A program made the translations under genes and the position numbers. A stretch of 64,000 nucleotides of DNA, from contig CAWCTW010000005.1 of NCBI GenBank assembly GCA_963798705.1, forward strand, positions 1,984,001 to 2,048,000. The letters run 5' to 3'. Below the pieces are notes generated by a model that saw only the letters and a list, made by a program, of their open reading frames with translations, ran no database searches and was not told the origin of the DNA. The stretch comes from AC-56 sp963798705. Lineage in GTDB: Bacteria > Actinomycetota > Thermoleophilia > Solirubrobacterales > 70-9. Every line of letters starts with the position of its first letter. The stretch's first letter is position 1. Shown piece after piece: positions 24,020-32,149 of the stretch.

Positions 24020-24571
24020 CTAGCCCGATTCGCGCAGGCCGCGGAGGCCGAACCCCACGACGATCTCGAGCGTCCCCCTGACCAGCAGGCCGATGCCGAC
24101 CAGCAGCGCCAGTGTGGTCAGGCCGATGTCGGGATTGCCGAGGATGACCACTCCGGCCGCCACCGATGCCAGCCCGAGCAGCGCGATCCAGCCGCGGTTG
24201 CGCTCGCTCTCCATCGCGCGCACCAGGTCGGCGATCCCGATCAGGATGAACCAGAACGAGAAGGCGATCAGGAGCGCCAGGAGGCTCGCCCCGGGCCTGA
24301 CCAGGCAGACCAGGCCCGCGAGGACGCCGATGAACCCGACCAGGACCCTGAGGACGCTGAGCGATGCGGGCGTGTCGGGGCCGAACGCGGCCGCGAGCGT
24401 GAAGACGCCCCAGACGAGGAGATAGGCACCGAGGATGATGCCAAGGGCGCGGAGCGTCAGGTCCGGGTAGGCGAGCGCCAGCACCCCCGCGACGATGGCG
24501 CCGCCGCCCAGCAATACGAACACCCACCACTTCTCGGCGATCCATTCGGCAAGCGTGCCTTGACGCTCCAT
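24020..24571 (-). CDS. HdeD/DUF308 family membrane protein
   Basis: A 183-residue integral membrane protein with six short hydrophobic helices in three pairs, a hallmark of HdeD: WVFVLLGGGAIVAGVLALAYP, ALGIILGAYLLVWGVFTLAAAF, VLRVLVGFIGVLAGLVCLV, FSFWFILIGIADLVRAM, ALLGLASVAAGVVILGNP and LVGIGLLVRGTLEIVVGF. ATG 24571 is followed by MERQGTLAEWIAEKWW. HdeD proteins are linked to acid and general stress, but the mechanism is unknown. It sits eight bases upstream of the VOC gene on the same strand, so they are probably co-transcribed. Confidence 0.85.
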   Translation of the reverse strand: MERQGTLAEWIAEKWWVFVLLGGGAIVAGVLALAYPDLTLRALGIILGAYLLVWGVFTLAAAFGPDTPASLSVLRVLVGFIGVLAGLVCLVRPGASLLALLIAFSFWFILIGIADLVRAMESERNRGWIALLGLASVAAGVVILGNPDIGLTTLALLVGIGLLVRGTLEIVVGFGLRGLRESG

Positions 24572-24623
24572 GCGGACACTCCTCTCGAAGGGGACCCGGA
24601 GAGTGTCCCCGGGCCTGCGGACG

Positions 24624-25331
24624 CTAGCGCGAGGAGCGGGTCCGGGAACGGCCCGAACGCGAGCGCGCCCTGCCCTGCGTCGAGCTGCGTCCGCGCGACT
24701 TCGACGAGGATCCGCGGCTGGATCCAGCGGACGACGAGCGCCGGCTGGAGCTCGACGAGCCGGAGCGCCTGCGCGCGGACGACGTGCTTCGCCGTGAGCG
24801 CCGGCGCCCGTTGGATCGCTCCGAGCTCGGCACCTCCGCCCGGACCACCGCCCGCGTGAGTTGCGGGATGAGGCGCTCGAGGTACTTGGCCATCCGCTCC
24901 TCCTCCCGCTTGATCGACCGGGCGAGCTTGGCGGTCTCGGCATCCGACACGCTCTCGGCGAACGCCTCGATGGCGGAGTAGGTGGCGATCTCCTCCGCCT
25001 CCTCCGAGTACTCCGTCTTCGCGTTCTTGAGCTGCCGCTCGTCCTCGCCCGAGCCGCGAAGCGCGTGCACTGGCCCCTTCAGCGCTGCCGTCGCCTGGCC
25101 GGCGAGCCGCTGGAGTGTCTGGGGGTCCCCGCCGAGCCGCTTGATGCGACGCTCCAAGCGGCGGGCGTGGTCCTTGGTCTCGCGGAGGTGCCGCTGCAGG
25201 CGCTTCTTGTACGCGGCTCTCGTAGTCATGCCGATATGGGCCTCGAGCGCGGCTTCCAGCTCCCTCTCCTTGCCGTAGGCCTCGTTCAGGTACTGGACCA
25301 GCTTGCTGTCACGGCTCGTCAGCGTCGCCAT
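24624..25331 (-). CDS. DUF892/YciF-type ferritin-like protein with Arg/Ser-rich tail
   Basis: A 235-residue protein from ATG 25331, with ribosome site AAGGAGT just upstream. Residues 1-165 are helical: QYLNEAYGKERELEAALEAHI, then KRLQRHLRETKDHARRLERRIKRLGGDP, then EIATYSAIEAFAESVSDAETA and KREEERMAKYLERLIPQL. This matches the DUF892 four-helix, ferritin-like stress family with its Glu/His metal-site positions. Residues about 175-235 are almost entirely Arg, Ser and Gly (an SR-like tail). Such a tail would be basic, disordered and likely to bind nucleic acid. It lies next to the stress protein HdeD. Confidence 0.8.
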   Translation of the reverse strand: MATLTSRDSKLVQYLNEAYGKERELEAALEAHIGMTTRAAYKKRLQRHLRETKDHARRLERRIKRLGGDPQTLQRLAGQATAALKGPVHALRGSGEDERQLKNAKTEYSEEAEEIATYSAIEAFAESVSDAETAKLARSIKREEERMAKYLERLIPQLTRAVVRAEVPSSERSNGRRRSRRSTSSARRRSGSSSSSRRSSSAGSSRGSSSKSRGRSSTQGRARSRSGRSRTRSSR

Positions 25332-25484
25332 CGAATCACTCCTTGGGCTTCCAATTCGCATCTCGTACGCACAAAGCTCCCCGTTACCCGCGGGGCTCAC
25401 CCGATAACTGGCCAGGCGGCGGGGCGAGGTTTGGCCGATCTGTCCCGTTTCCCGCTTGCAGTTGCGGGAAAGGGCTCCCATGAG

Positions 25485-25724
25485 ATGGAGCTCACGACGG
25501 CACCGGAGGATGAGGACTCAATCGCCGCGTCAGGCGGCGTCCGTTCGGGCGCCGCCCACTCCGACGGTACCCCGATCGAGAATCCGCGGATCGAGCCCAT
25601 CCCCGGCGACCCCCTCCTCGAGCCGCACCCCGCCGAGCCCGGCGTGGGCTCGGACGGCACCGCCGCCCCGCTCGAGAACCCCGACGACAGCGTCTCGGCC
25701 GATCCGCTGGTCGCAAAGGGCTAG
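25485..25724 (+). CDS. Small acidic hypothetical protein
   Basis: A 79-residue frame from ATG 25485, rich in Asp, Glu, Pro and Gly, with a repeated phrase: DGTPIENPRIEPIPGDPLLEPHPAEPG and DGTAAPLENPDDSVSADPLV. It has no signal, no membrane segment and no recognised domain. Codon-position GC bias looks like coding sequence, but composition alone could mislead. If real, it is an unstructured cytosolic protein between the DUF892 gene and the cyclase gene. Confidence 0.4.
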   Translation: MELTTAPEDEDSIAASGGVRSGAAHSDGTPIENPRIEPIPGDPLLEPHPAEPGVGSDGTAAPLENPDDSVSADPLVAKG

Positions 25725-25798
25725 CCGGTTCCCAACGGTTTTGTCGAGCTGGGGACGCCACGGCGTACCTGAGGCGACATGACCTCGCTGGGGCCCAG

Positions 25799-26632
25799 CT
25801 AGGCGGCGGTCACGGCGCACACGGAGAGGCCGCGCGGCGTCCCGGTCTCGCGCAGGCGCCGCTTGCGCCCGAACCGGAGCTCATGCTCGTCGAGGGAGTC
25901 CCTGGCGGGCTCGGAGACGAGCACCTCACCGCCCTTGGCGCACTCGCCGACCCGTGCGGCGATGTTGACGTCGACGCCGAGGTAGTCGCCGCCCACCTGC
26001 CGAGGGCGTCCGAGGTGAATCCCGGCGCGCAGCACGGGCGTGTGTCCCCCCACCTCCACGTCGCCCATCCCCCCCACTGCCTGAAGCGCCGCGCGAACCG
26101 CGTCCGCCGCCTCGCTGAACACCGACATCGACCCGTCTCCCATGCGCTTGACGAGGCTGCCGCCGTGGTCCGATACCGCATCGCCCTCGACGGCGGCCAC
26201 CTGGCGAAGCAGGTCGAGGGCCGCCTCGTCGCCGACCTCGAGGGCCCATGGCGAGAACTTCACGATGTCCGTGAACAGGATGGCGACGTCCACGGTCCCG
26301 CGGCCGCGGCCCTGCGCCTCCGCCAGCGCCTGCCAGGCCTGAAGCGCGGCCAGCCCCAGCTCGCGCGCCGCGCTGGGCCGCTCCGGCTCGACGTCCGACA
26401 CGAGGCGCCCGATCCGCTGGGAGACCTGCCCTCCCCCGGTCGACAGGGCGTCGCCGTAGCGATCGTCTCCGGGAAGGAGCCGGCGGATGAGCCTGGCCGA
26501 GGCCACGAGCTGTGGCCTGGCGTCGGCCCGGCGGAGCGTCTCGCGGAGCCTGCGAGCCCGGCCCGGAAGCTGAGTGGCCTCGCCGTCCTGCCCGCGGGCG
26601 GGCGTGCTCTGGTTGGCGTCGGCGTCCCGCAC
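25799..26632 (-). CDS. Class III adenylate/guanylate cyclase
   Basis: A 277-residue soluble protein, start taken as GTG 26632. Residues 1-90 form a helical N-terminal region without a recognised sensor. The catalytic domain spans about 95-265. VAILFTDIVKFSPWALEVGDEAA carries the first metal aspartate, and LVKRMGDGSMSVFSEAADAVRAAL the second aspartate and the substrate lysine. GIHLGRPRQVGGDYLGVDVNIAARVGE contains the transition-state Asn and Arg. With those residues present it should be active, making cAMP (or cGMP) from the triphosphate. It diverges from the FAD oxidoreductase. A CRP-like site at 32914 could respond to its product. Confidence 0.85.
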   Translation of the reverse strand: MRDADANQSTPARGQDGEATQLPGRARRLRETLRRADARPQLVASARLIRRLLPGDDRYGDALSTGGGQVSQRIGRLVSDVEPERPSAARELGLAALQAWQALAEAQGRGRGTVDVAILFTDIVKFSPWALEVGDEAALDLLRQVAAVEGDAVSDHGGSLVKRMGDGSMSVFSEAADAVRAALQAVGGMGDVEVGGHTPVLRAGIHLGRPRQVGGDYLGVDVNIAARVGECAKGGEVLVSEPARDSLDEHELRFGRKRRLRETGTPRGLSVCAVTAA

Positions 26633-26686
26633 GCGCCCATGCTCGCGGATTTCCGGACCGGATACGCCGTCATCTAGCCTGCGGGC

Positions 26687-28294
26687 GTGATGGACGTCGA
26701 TGCCGCGCTCGGCCGGGTGGGCCTGCCGGAGCCCCTGTCCGCGCTGGCGGCGCGCGACTGGGACGCCGTTGTGGTGGGCGGGGGTCACAACGGCCTGACC
26801 GCCGCCGCGTACCTGGCGCGGGCCGGGCGCCGGGTCCTCGTCCTGGAGCAGCGCGAGCGCCTCGGCGGAGCGTGCACACTCGACCAGCCCTTCGACGATC
26901 CCCGGTACCTGATCAGCCCCTGCGCCTACGTCGTCGGGTTGCTCGACCCGATCGTCATCAGGGAGCTCGACCTCGAGCGACGCGGTTACCGGGTCTTCGT
27001 CTGCGAGCCCAATCTCTGGTGCCCCCTGCCCGACGGTGGTGCAATCGCCCTCTTCTGCGACAGCCGCCGCACGGCCGAGCACCTGCGCTCCGGCGGGTTC
27101 GCGGAGGCCGACGTCCGCGGCCTGCTGGCCTACGAGGAGCTCTTCGCCCGGCTGCGACGGCTGCTGCGGGATGGGCCGCGTGGAGATACCTGGCTGGGAT
27201 CGTCGCCCAGCCGCGCGGAGCTCGAGGAGACGCTCGGCCACGACGACGAGCTGATCTCGGTCCTGTTCGACGAGTCCATCGCCGGCACGCTCGATCGCTA
27301 CATCGCGGACGAGCGGATCAAGCACGCGCTCTTCGGTCAGGGCGTGATCGGGGCGTTCGCCGGCCCGCGCGACCCCGGTACGGCATCCGTGAAGTTGATG
27401 CACCACCAGGGCGACCTGCTCGGCCAGGGGGCGGTCTGGGGCTACGTGGAGGGCGGCATGGGCCGGGTCTCGTTCGCGATCGCGCAGGCGGCGGCCGATG
27501 CGGGCGCCGTCATCGCGGCGGGAGTGCGGGTATCGCGAATCGTTCCGGGCACCGGGGTCGAGGTCGAGAGCGGGGAGCTGATCCGCGCGCCGGCGGTCAT
27601 CTCGAACGCCGACCCGAAGCGCACGGCCGCGATGCTGTCCGAAGACGCGATCCCGCCCGAGTTCGCGGGTCGCATCCGCGCGTGGCGGGTCGCCTCGCCC
27701 GTGGTCAAGGTGAACGCCGCACTGCGGCGACTGCCGGTCTTCGCCGCCGCCACGGATGTCGCGCCGCACCGGGCGATGGTGTCCGTGACCCCCGGGCTCG
27801 ATGCCGCGCAGGAGTCATTCGAAGCCTGCAGCGCCGGCGAGCCGCGGATCGGATTCGCCGAGCTCTACTTCCAGACCGCTTACGATCGCTCCGTGGCGCC
27901 GCCCGGCCGGCACACCATGAGCGTCTTCGCCCAGTACGCACCGTACGAGCTGGCGGCCGGCGACTGGGAGGGGAGGCGCGGTGCGATCGGCGAGCTCGTC
28001 CTCGAGGCGATCTCGGCCTATGCGCCCGACATCGGCGAGTGCGTCGAGGCGATGGAGGTGCTCGGACCACCCGACATCGAACGCCGGGTGGGCCTCAGCG
28101 GCGGGCACATCTTTCAGGGGGAGGCGCTACCGGATCAGATGTGGGATCGCCGCCTCGATCATCGGACCCCGGTCGACGGGCTCTACCTCTGTGGGGCCGC
28201 GACGCACCCGGCCGGATCGGTCATCGCGCTCAATGGCCGCAACGCGGCGATGGCGGTGCTGGACGACCTGGACCGTCCTTCGGCGGCTGGCTGA
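26687..28294 (+). CDS. Phytoene-desaturase-like FAD/NAD(P) oxidoreductase
   Basis: A 535-residue flavoprotein of the CrtI/NAD(P)-dependent oxidoreductase family. The FAD-binding Rossmann motif is VVVGGGHNGLTAAAYLARAGRRVLVLE, followed by the family phrase RERLGGACTLDQPF. VEGGMGRVSFAIAQAAADAGA is the mid-protein substrate/FAD loop, and GLYLCGAATHPAGSVIALNGRNAA the C-terminal FAD contact. GTG 26687 starts it. Members outside carotenoid clusters have unknown substrates, and no carotenoid synthase gene is nearby. It is divergent from the cyclase gene with a 54-bp gap. Confidence 0.85.
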   Translation: MMDVDAALGRVGLPEPLSALAARDWDAVVVGGGHNGLTAAAYLARAGRRVLVLEQRERLGGACTLDQPFDDPRYLISPCAYVVGLLDPIVIRELDLERRGYRVFVCEPNLWCPLPDGGAIALFCDSRRTAEHLRSGGFAEADVRGLLAYEELFARLRRLLRDGPRGDTWLGSSPSRAELEETLGHDDELISVLFDESIAGTLDRYIADERIKHALFGQGVIGAFAGPRDPGTASVKLMHHQGDLLGQGAVWGYVEGGMGRVSFAIAQAAADAGAVIAAGVRVSRIVPGTGVEVESGELIRAPAVISNADPKRTAAMLSEDAIPPEFAGRIRAWRVASPVVKVNAALRRLPVFAAATDVAPHRAMVSVTPGLDAAQESFEACSAGEPRIGFAELYFQTAYDRSVAPPGRHTMSVFAQYAPYELAAGDWEGRRGAIGELVLEAISAYAPDIGECVEAMEVLGPPDIERRVGLSGGHIFQGEALPDQMWDRRLDHRTPVDGLYLCGAATHPAGSVIALNGRNAAMAVLDDLDRPSAAG

Positions 28295-28793
28295 CCAGCC
28301 GGGGCGCGGGCGCAAATCCTTTGGCCGGATGACGGACCCGAGCGCAGCACGCCGCCGGAGATGGCCGGCACCCGCCTGTACGAGATGAAGCGCGAGCGCC
28401 GCCCGGACGGCACCACCGGGGTCCTGTAGCGGCCGCGGCCTGCCGCCCACCAATCGGAGGAGCGATTCCCAACCGATCGCAGGGTGACATGTTCATCCCG
28501 AGGATCCCCCAACCGAAGGATTGCGCCGCCCGATGCGGCCGGGGAGGATGCTCGTAGTCAACCTCCGCACCGGTTGATCGCTGGAGCTGGATGAGCGAGC
28601 TGCCAGCCACGCGATTGACACGGGAGCGCCGCGCCAGTCCATCCCTAGGCGTGGCGCTCCCACTTTTCGGTGGCGCTCCGTGACCGCCCGTCCCGCATGG
28701 CGCAGTGCGCCTTTTCGGCGGCAGGTGGGTTAGCCTCCGCCGAGGTATGAAGCGTCCGCAGCGGTCGGTGGCCGGCGTGACCCGGGAGGAGGC
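28295..28793. other. Intergenic region with a terminator-like hairpin
   Basis: About 500 bases between the oxidoreductase and the response regulator, with no credible gene. The longest plausible small frame is a 22-codon one at 28361-28429, not called. The clearest structure is the hairpin at 28622-28661 followed by a short T-run. GGCGCTCC occurs again at 28672-28679. The stretch before 28794 ends in GGGAGGAGG, the ribosome site of the regulator gene, so its promoter should lie within about 28670-28780. Confidence 0.6.
28622..28667 (+). terminator. Rho-independent terminator-like hairpin
   Basis: GGGAGCGCC (28622-28630) pairs with GGCGCTCCC (28653-28661). An inner CGCC/GGCG pairing and one G-U extend it to about 14 pairs, with a loop of about 12 bases. 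CACTTTTCGG follows, giving a four-T tract on the plus strand. It would stop transcripts coming from the oxidoreductase gene before the two-component operon. Confidence 0.55.
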
Positions 28794-29447
28794 TTGAGCG
28801 CGAGAAGGTCAGGGCGGGTGCGTGTGTTCGTCGCCGACGATCACCCGATCTACCGGGACGGGATGGTGCGAGCGATCAGCGAGCGACCTGACCTGGAGCT
28901 CGTGGGAGAGGCCAGCGACGGACGGGAGGCCCTGGCCGCGATCGGTGATGTGAAGCCGGACGTGGCGCTGATCGACATCCGGATGCCGGGACTGGATGGC
29001 CTGGAGGTCCTGGGCGCGGTTCGGCGGGAGGGCGGCACCACTCACGTGGTCCTGCTCTCCGCGCACCTCGACAGCGACCTGGCCTATAGGGCAGTGGCCG
29101 CCGGCGCCAGGGGCTACCTCTCCAAGCAGGCGGCCCGGCAGGAGATATGCGACGGGATCGCGCTCGTCGCCGACGGGGGCACCGCCTTCGCACCGGAGGT
29201 GCAGACCGGGCTGGCCAGCGAGCTCCACGAGCGCGAGCGCGGCCAGCAGGGTCCGGTGCTGACCTCGCGGGAGCGCGAGGTGCTGAAGCTCGTGGCCGCC
29301 GGGCAGTCCGCGCCCGAGATCGCCGAGCGCATCCATCTCAGCCCGGCCACGGTGAAGTCCCATCTGCAGGCGATCTACGACAAGCTCGGCGTCGCGGAGC
29401 GGGCGGCTGCGGTGGCAGAGGGCATGCGCCGGGGATTGCTGGAATAG
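28794..29447 (+). CDS. NarL/LuxR-family response regulator
   Basis: A 217-residue two-domain regulator starting at TTG 28794 behind the ribosome site GGGAGGAGG. The receiver domain (residues about 8-125) keeps the acidic pair in VADDHPIYRD, the phospho-aspartate in DVALIDIRMPGLDG and the lysine in GYLSKQAA. The DNA-binding LuxR helix-turn-helix (about 150-212) reads LTSREREVLKLVAAGQSAPEIAERIHLSPATVKSHLQAIYDKLGV. The histidine kinase starts 11 bases downstream, so this is a coupled two-component pair. No target sites were identified. Confidence 0.93.
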   Translation: MSARRSGRVRVFVADDHPIYRDGMVRAISERPDLELVGEASDGREALAAIGDVKPDVALIDIRMPGLDGLEVLGAVRREGGTTHVVLLSAHLDSDLAYRAVAAGARGYLSKQAARQEICDGIALVADGGTAFAPEVQTGLASELHERERGQQGPVLTSREREVLKLVAAGQSAPEIAERIHLSPATVKSHLQAIYDKLGVAERAAAVAEGMRRGLLE

Positions 29448-29457
29448 GACCACGCCG

Positions 29458-30552
29458 GTGAGCGTTGAATCCGGGCGCGAGCGGTCGGACAGCCTCAAGG
29501 CGGCCGTCGTCGACGGCGCCCTCGACTGCGTCGTCGCGATGGACGATCGCGGACGAGTCCTGCAGTTCAACCGCGCCGCGGAGCGCACCTTCGGCTACAC
29601 CGCCGATGAGGCGATCGGCGCCGAGCTCGCCGCGCTCATCGTGACCCCGAAGCTCCGTGACCGGTACCGCCGGGAGCTGCTCTCGCGGCTGGAGGCGGAC
29701 GCCGAGGAGATGCCGGATCGCCGGGTCGAGCTGACGGCGATGCGAAAGGACGGATCGACCCTGCCCGTTGAGGTCGCCGTCACCCGGGTTCCCGAAATCG
29801 AGCCGCCGGTGTTCGCCGGCTACATCCGGGACATCACGGACGTCAAGCGAAGGGAGGAGCGCGAGCTCAAGCAGAGCCGGGCGATCGCGGAGCTTGCGCA
29901 GGCTCGCGGCGAGCTCGTCTCACAGCTGATGCTGGCAGAGGAGCGCACGCGGCAGCGCATCGCGCAGACTCTGCACGACGACGCCCTTCAACGACTTCTC
30001 GCAGCCCACCAGGACCTGCTCGAGGCGGCGCCCGGCCGAGCGGGGGTGGCCCGTGCCCGGATGGCGCTCGAGGGGACGATCGAGCGGGTCCGCGAAGCCG
30101 TCGCCGCCCTTCATCCGGTGACTCATCAGCAGGGAGATCTCGAGACCGCCCTCGCGGCCATCGCCCGCCAGCATGCCGCCCAGGGCGGGTTTCGCTACAC
30201 CGTCCGGGTGGAGCGCGAGGCGGCCGGGCTCGAGGACGAGCTCGTCCTCTCGGCGGCCCGCGAGCTGTTGTCCAACGTCGCCAAGCACGCCCAGGCCTCG
30301 CGCTGCTCGGTGATCGTCGACCACGCGGGGACGACGATCAACCTGGTGGTGGCCGACGACGGCACCGGCATGCCCGCCGGCCGCGAGCAGAGCGCTCTCC
30401 GGGAGGGACACATCGGACTGGCCTCGACCATCCAGCGGATGAAGGCGATCGGCGGCGATGGTGAGGTGTCCAGCACCCTCGGCAAGGGCACCGTGATTCG
30501 CGCCTCGATACCGATCGGCGACCACGAGCGCGCGCCGGGACGGCCGGGATAG
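29458..30552 (+). CDS. PAS-domain sensor histidine kinase (NarL partner type)
   Basis: A 364-residue soluble kinase from GTG 29458 with no membrane segment, so it senses an internal signal. A PAS domain covers about residues 15-130 (DCVVAMDDRGRVLQFNRAAERTFGYTADEAIG to VFAGYIRDITDVKRREE). The HisKA_3-type dimerisation helix has the phospho-histidine in QRIAQTLHDDALQRLLAAHQ. The ATPase domain has an N box AARELLSNVAKHAQASR and G boxes VADDGTGMPAG and HIGLASTIQRMKAIGGDGEV. No cofactor-binding Cys or His pattern is obvious in the PAS domain. It pairs with the upstream regulator. Confidence 0.92.
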   Translation: MSVESGRERSDSLKAAVVDGALDCVVAMDDRGRVLQFNRAAERTFGYTADEAIGAELAALIVTPKLRDRYRRELLSRLEADAEEMPDRRVELTAMRKDGSTLPVEVAVTRVPEIEPPVFAGYIRDITDVKRREERELKQSRAIAELAQARGELVSQLMLAEERTRQRIAQTLHDDALQRLLAAHQDLLEAAPGRAGVARARMALEGTIERVREAVAALHPVTHQQGDLETALAAIARQHAAQGGFRYTVRVEREAAGLEDELVLSAARELLSNVAKHAQASRCSVIVDHAGTTINLVVADDGTGMPAGREQSALREGHIGLASTIQRMKAIGGDGEVSSTLGKGTVIRASIPIGDHERAPGRPG

Positions 30553-30659
30553 CCGTCCCCCGATCGTCTCCCGGGCATCCGACGATCGATGGGCCGCCCA
30601 TCAACCCCACAAACGTTCGAACGGACGATGGTCAGGTCCCCCCGCGCGGTTCACTATCG

Positions 30660-31193
30660 GTGGGAGGCGCCGAACCAAGGGAGACGACACTGCAGCCAAG
30701 GAAGGAGCCTGAGGCCATCGGGCAGGAGTTGCCATCGAACGGCTCGCGCACCGATGTGCGCGATCCCGATGTGGCGCGGCTGTCCCTGTCGATTCCGGCT
30801 GGCCCGACCTCGGTCACCCAGGTCAGAGACGCGCTCGGTGATCTGATCGCCGAGGGCGATCCGGTCGTCCTCGAGCAGATCGCCGTGCTCGTCGGCGCCC
30901 TCACGAGCGGCACCGACCGCCCCGGCGCGCCACCCTCGGCGCCGTTCGATCTCGAGCTGCGAGCCGAACCTCGACGGGTCGTCGTCGAGCTGTGCGATCG
31001 CGACTTCACGACGCATCGATCCGAGGGCGGCCTCGTGGAGCTCGAGCGCAGCATGCTGAGTCCGTGGCGGCTGAAGCTCGTCGAGCGACTGGCGGACCGT
31101 TGGTCGATGACCCACGACGAGGTGTTCACCCTCCGTTTCGAGTTCGACCTGGAACGGGGAATGACGCTTAGCGCCCCGGGCGAGGCTCGCTGA
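30660..31193 (+). CDS. Degenerate RsbW/HATPase-like protein
   Basis: A 177-residue protein with the outline of an anti-sigma-factor kinase ATPase domain. LSLSIPAGPTSVTQVRDALGDLI matches the RsbW-like first strand/helix, and QIAVLVGALTSGTDRPG sits where the N-box SELVTNAVRH is expected. RRVVVELCDRDF stands at the G1 box (usually VxDxGxGF), and LKLVERLADRWSMTHDEVFTLRFEFDL matches the C-terminal strand set. The N-box Glu/Asn and the glycine-rich ATP lid are missing, so ATP binding looks lost. The start GTG 30660 is tentative. It lies about 100 bp after the sensor kinase and may be a partner-binding remnant of a stress-signalling module. Confidence 0.5.
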   Translation: MGGAEPRETTLQPRKEPEAIGQELPSNGSRTDVRDPDVARLSLSIPAGPTSVTQVRDALGDLIAEGDPVVLEQIAVLVGALTSGTDRPGAPPSAPFDLELRAEPRRVVVELCDRDFTTHRSEGGLVELERSMLSPWRLKLVERLADRWSMTHDEVFTLRFEFDLERGMTLSAPGEAR

Positions 31194-31549
31194 GCCGTCC
31201 AGGACCACCCTCCGATCGGGTCGCGGTGCATCCGTCAATCGATGAGCGGCCAGTCCCCCGATCGACTGGGAGATCTCTAGCCGCGAAAGCCTTCGATCGA
31301 AGGATGGCACCGACCGCCACGAGCGGCGAGAATCGCCGTCGCGTGGGCAGGGATAGCTCGCGCGTGCCAGTACCAGCGCCAGTTCAGCAGTGCCAGTAAG
31401 TGAGAGGGCTCCCGGTTCGCGACTTTTTGTCCCGACGCGACCGGGGGCCCTTCTCACGTTGGGACGGCGACGCTGCCCAGGCACCGAGGGGTGCATTTGT
31501 CGGCCTCAGCCCGACTGATGCACCTCTCGACGACAGCGAGCCGCTCACG
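31194..31549. other. Intergenic region with small inverted repeats
   Basis: About 356 bases between a plus-strand gene and a minus-strand gene that converge. CCAGTC/GACTGG (31250-31255 and 31264-31269) is a 6-bp hairpin. CCTTCGATCGAAGG at 31290-31303 is a perfect 14-bp palindrome. The 9-mer GTGCCAGTA occurs at 31364 and 31390. GTCCCGACG/CGTTGGGAC (31429-31437 and 31457-31465) is a further hairpin, but its T-run lies upstream. The region probably stops transcription from both sides; no gene is supported. Confidence 0.5.
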
Positions 31550-32149
31550 CTAGTCGACTTCGAGGGTGGTCCCGCCCGGCCCCAGGTTGATCACCTCGGT
31601 GGGCCCGATCCACGATCGCGCGCCCCACGCCTCGTGTATGTGCCCGCAGAGCACGAGCCGCGGCCGCTTTGCGACGATCGCGTCCAGGACGGCGACGCTG
31701 CCCAGATGGCTGCCGTCGCTGCTCACGTCCACGTGCCCCCGGGGAGGCGAGTGGACGGCCAGCACGGCGCCCTCCGGGCATCGGGCCAGCCGCTGCGCCG
31801 CCTCCTCCTCGGTGAGGTCGAAGCTCCAGTCCCATGGGGTCACGGGGATGCCTGCCCCGAGCCCGAAGAACGCCGCGCCGTGGATCTCGGCTCCCTCGCC
31901 GTGCAGCACGGTCGCGCCCTCCCATCCGTCGCAGGCATCGCGGAGGGCGTCCTCGGTCTCGTTGTTTCCCGGCACCAGCACAGTCGGCTTGGCGATGGAC
32001 CGCAGCGCGTCGATGGTCTCCTCGAGCCCGGAGTGCACCGAGGCGAAGTCACCCACGCCCAGAACGACATCGGCGTCGTCGGCGACCTCGGCGAGGCGGG
32101 CGGCCTGGCCGAGGTCCACGTGCAGGTCGCTGAAGGCGAGCAGTCTCAT
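31550..32149 (-). CDS. Calcineurin-like metallophosphoesterase
   Basis: A 199-residue cytosolic phosphoesterase from ATG 32149. Metal-binding motifs are in order: FSDLHVD (D-x-H), GVGDFAS (GD), VPGNNETE (GNxE), AVHSPPRGH and LCGHIHEAWG (GH-x-H). This is the compact YfcE/MJ0936-like layout acting on phosphodiesters or phosphomonoesters; the substrate is unknown. The start overlaps the stop of the lipoate ligase gene (ATGA-type, four bases), so the two are translated together. Confidence 0.9.
   Translation of the reverse strand: MRLLAFSDLHVDLGQAARLAEVADDADVVLGVGDFASVHSGLEETIDALRSIAKPTVLVPGNNETEDALRDACDGWEGATVLHGEGAEIHGAAFFGLGAGIPVTPWDWSFDLTEEEAAQRLARCPEGAVLAVHSPPRGHVDVSSDGSHLGSVAVLDAIVAKRPRLVLCGHIHEAWGARSWIGPTEVINLGPGGTTLEVD

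Noticed and set aside
28361..28429. 22-codon frame starting MAGTRLYEMKRE
   Set aside because: Too short, no clear ribosome site and no recognised family; chance cannot be excluded.
31429..31465. Hairpin with a five-T run considered as terminator
   Set aside because: The T-run lies before the hairpin on the plus strand and gives an A-run on the minus strand, so it is not a terminator in either direction.
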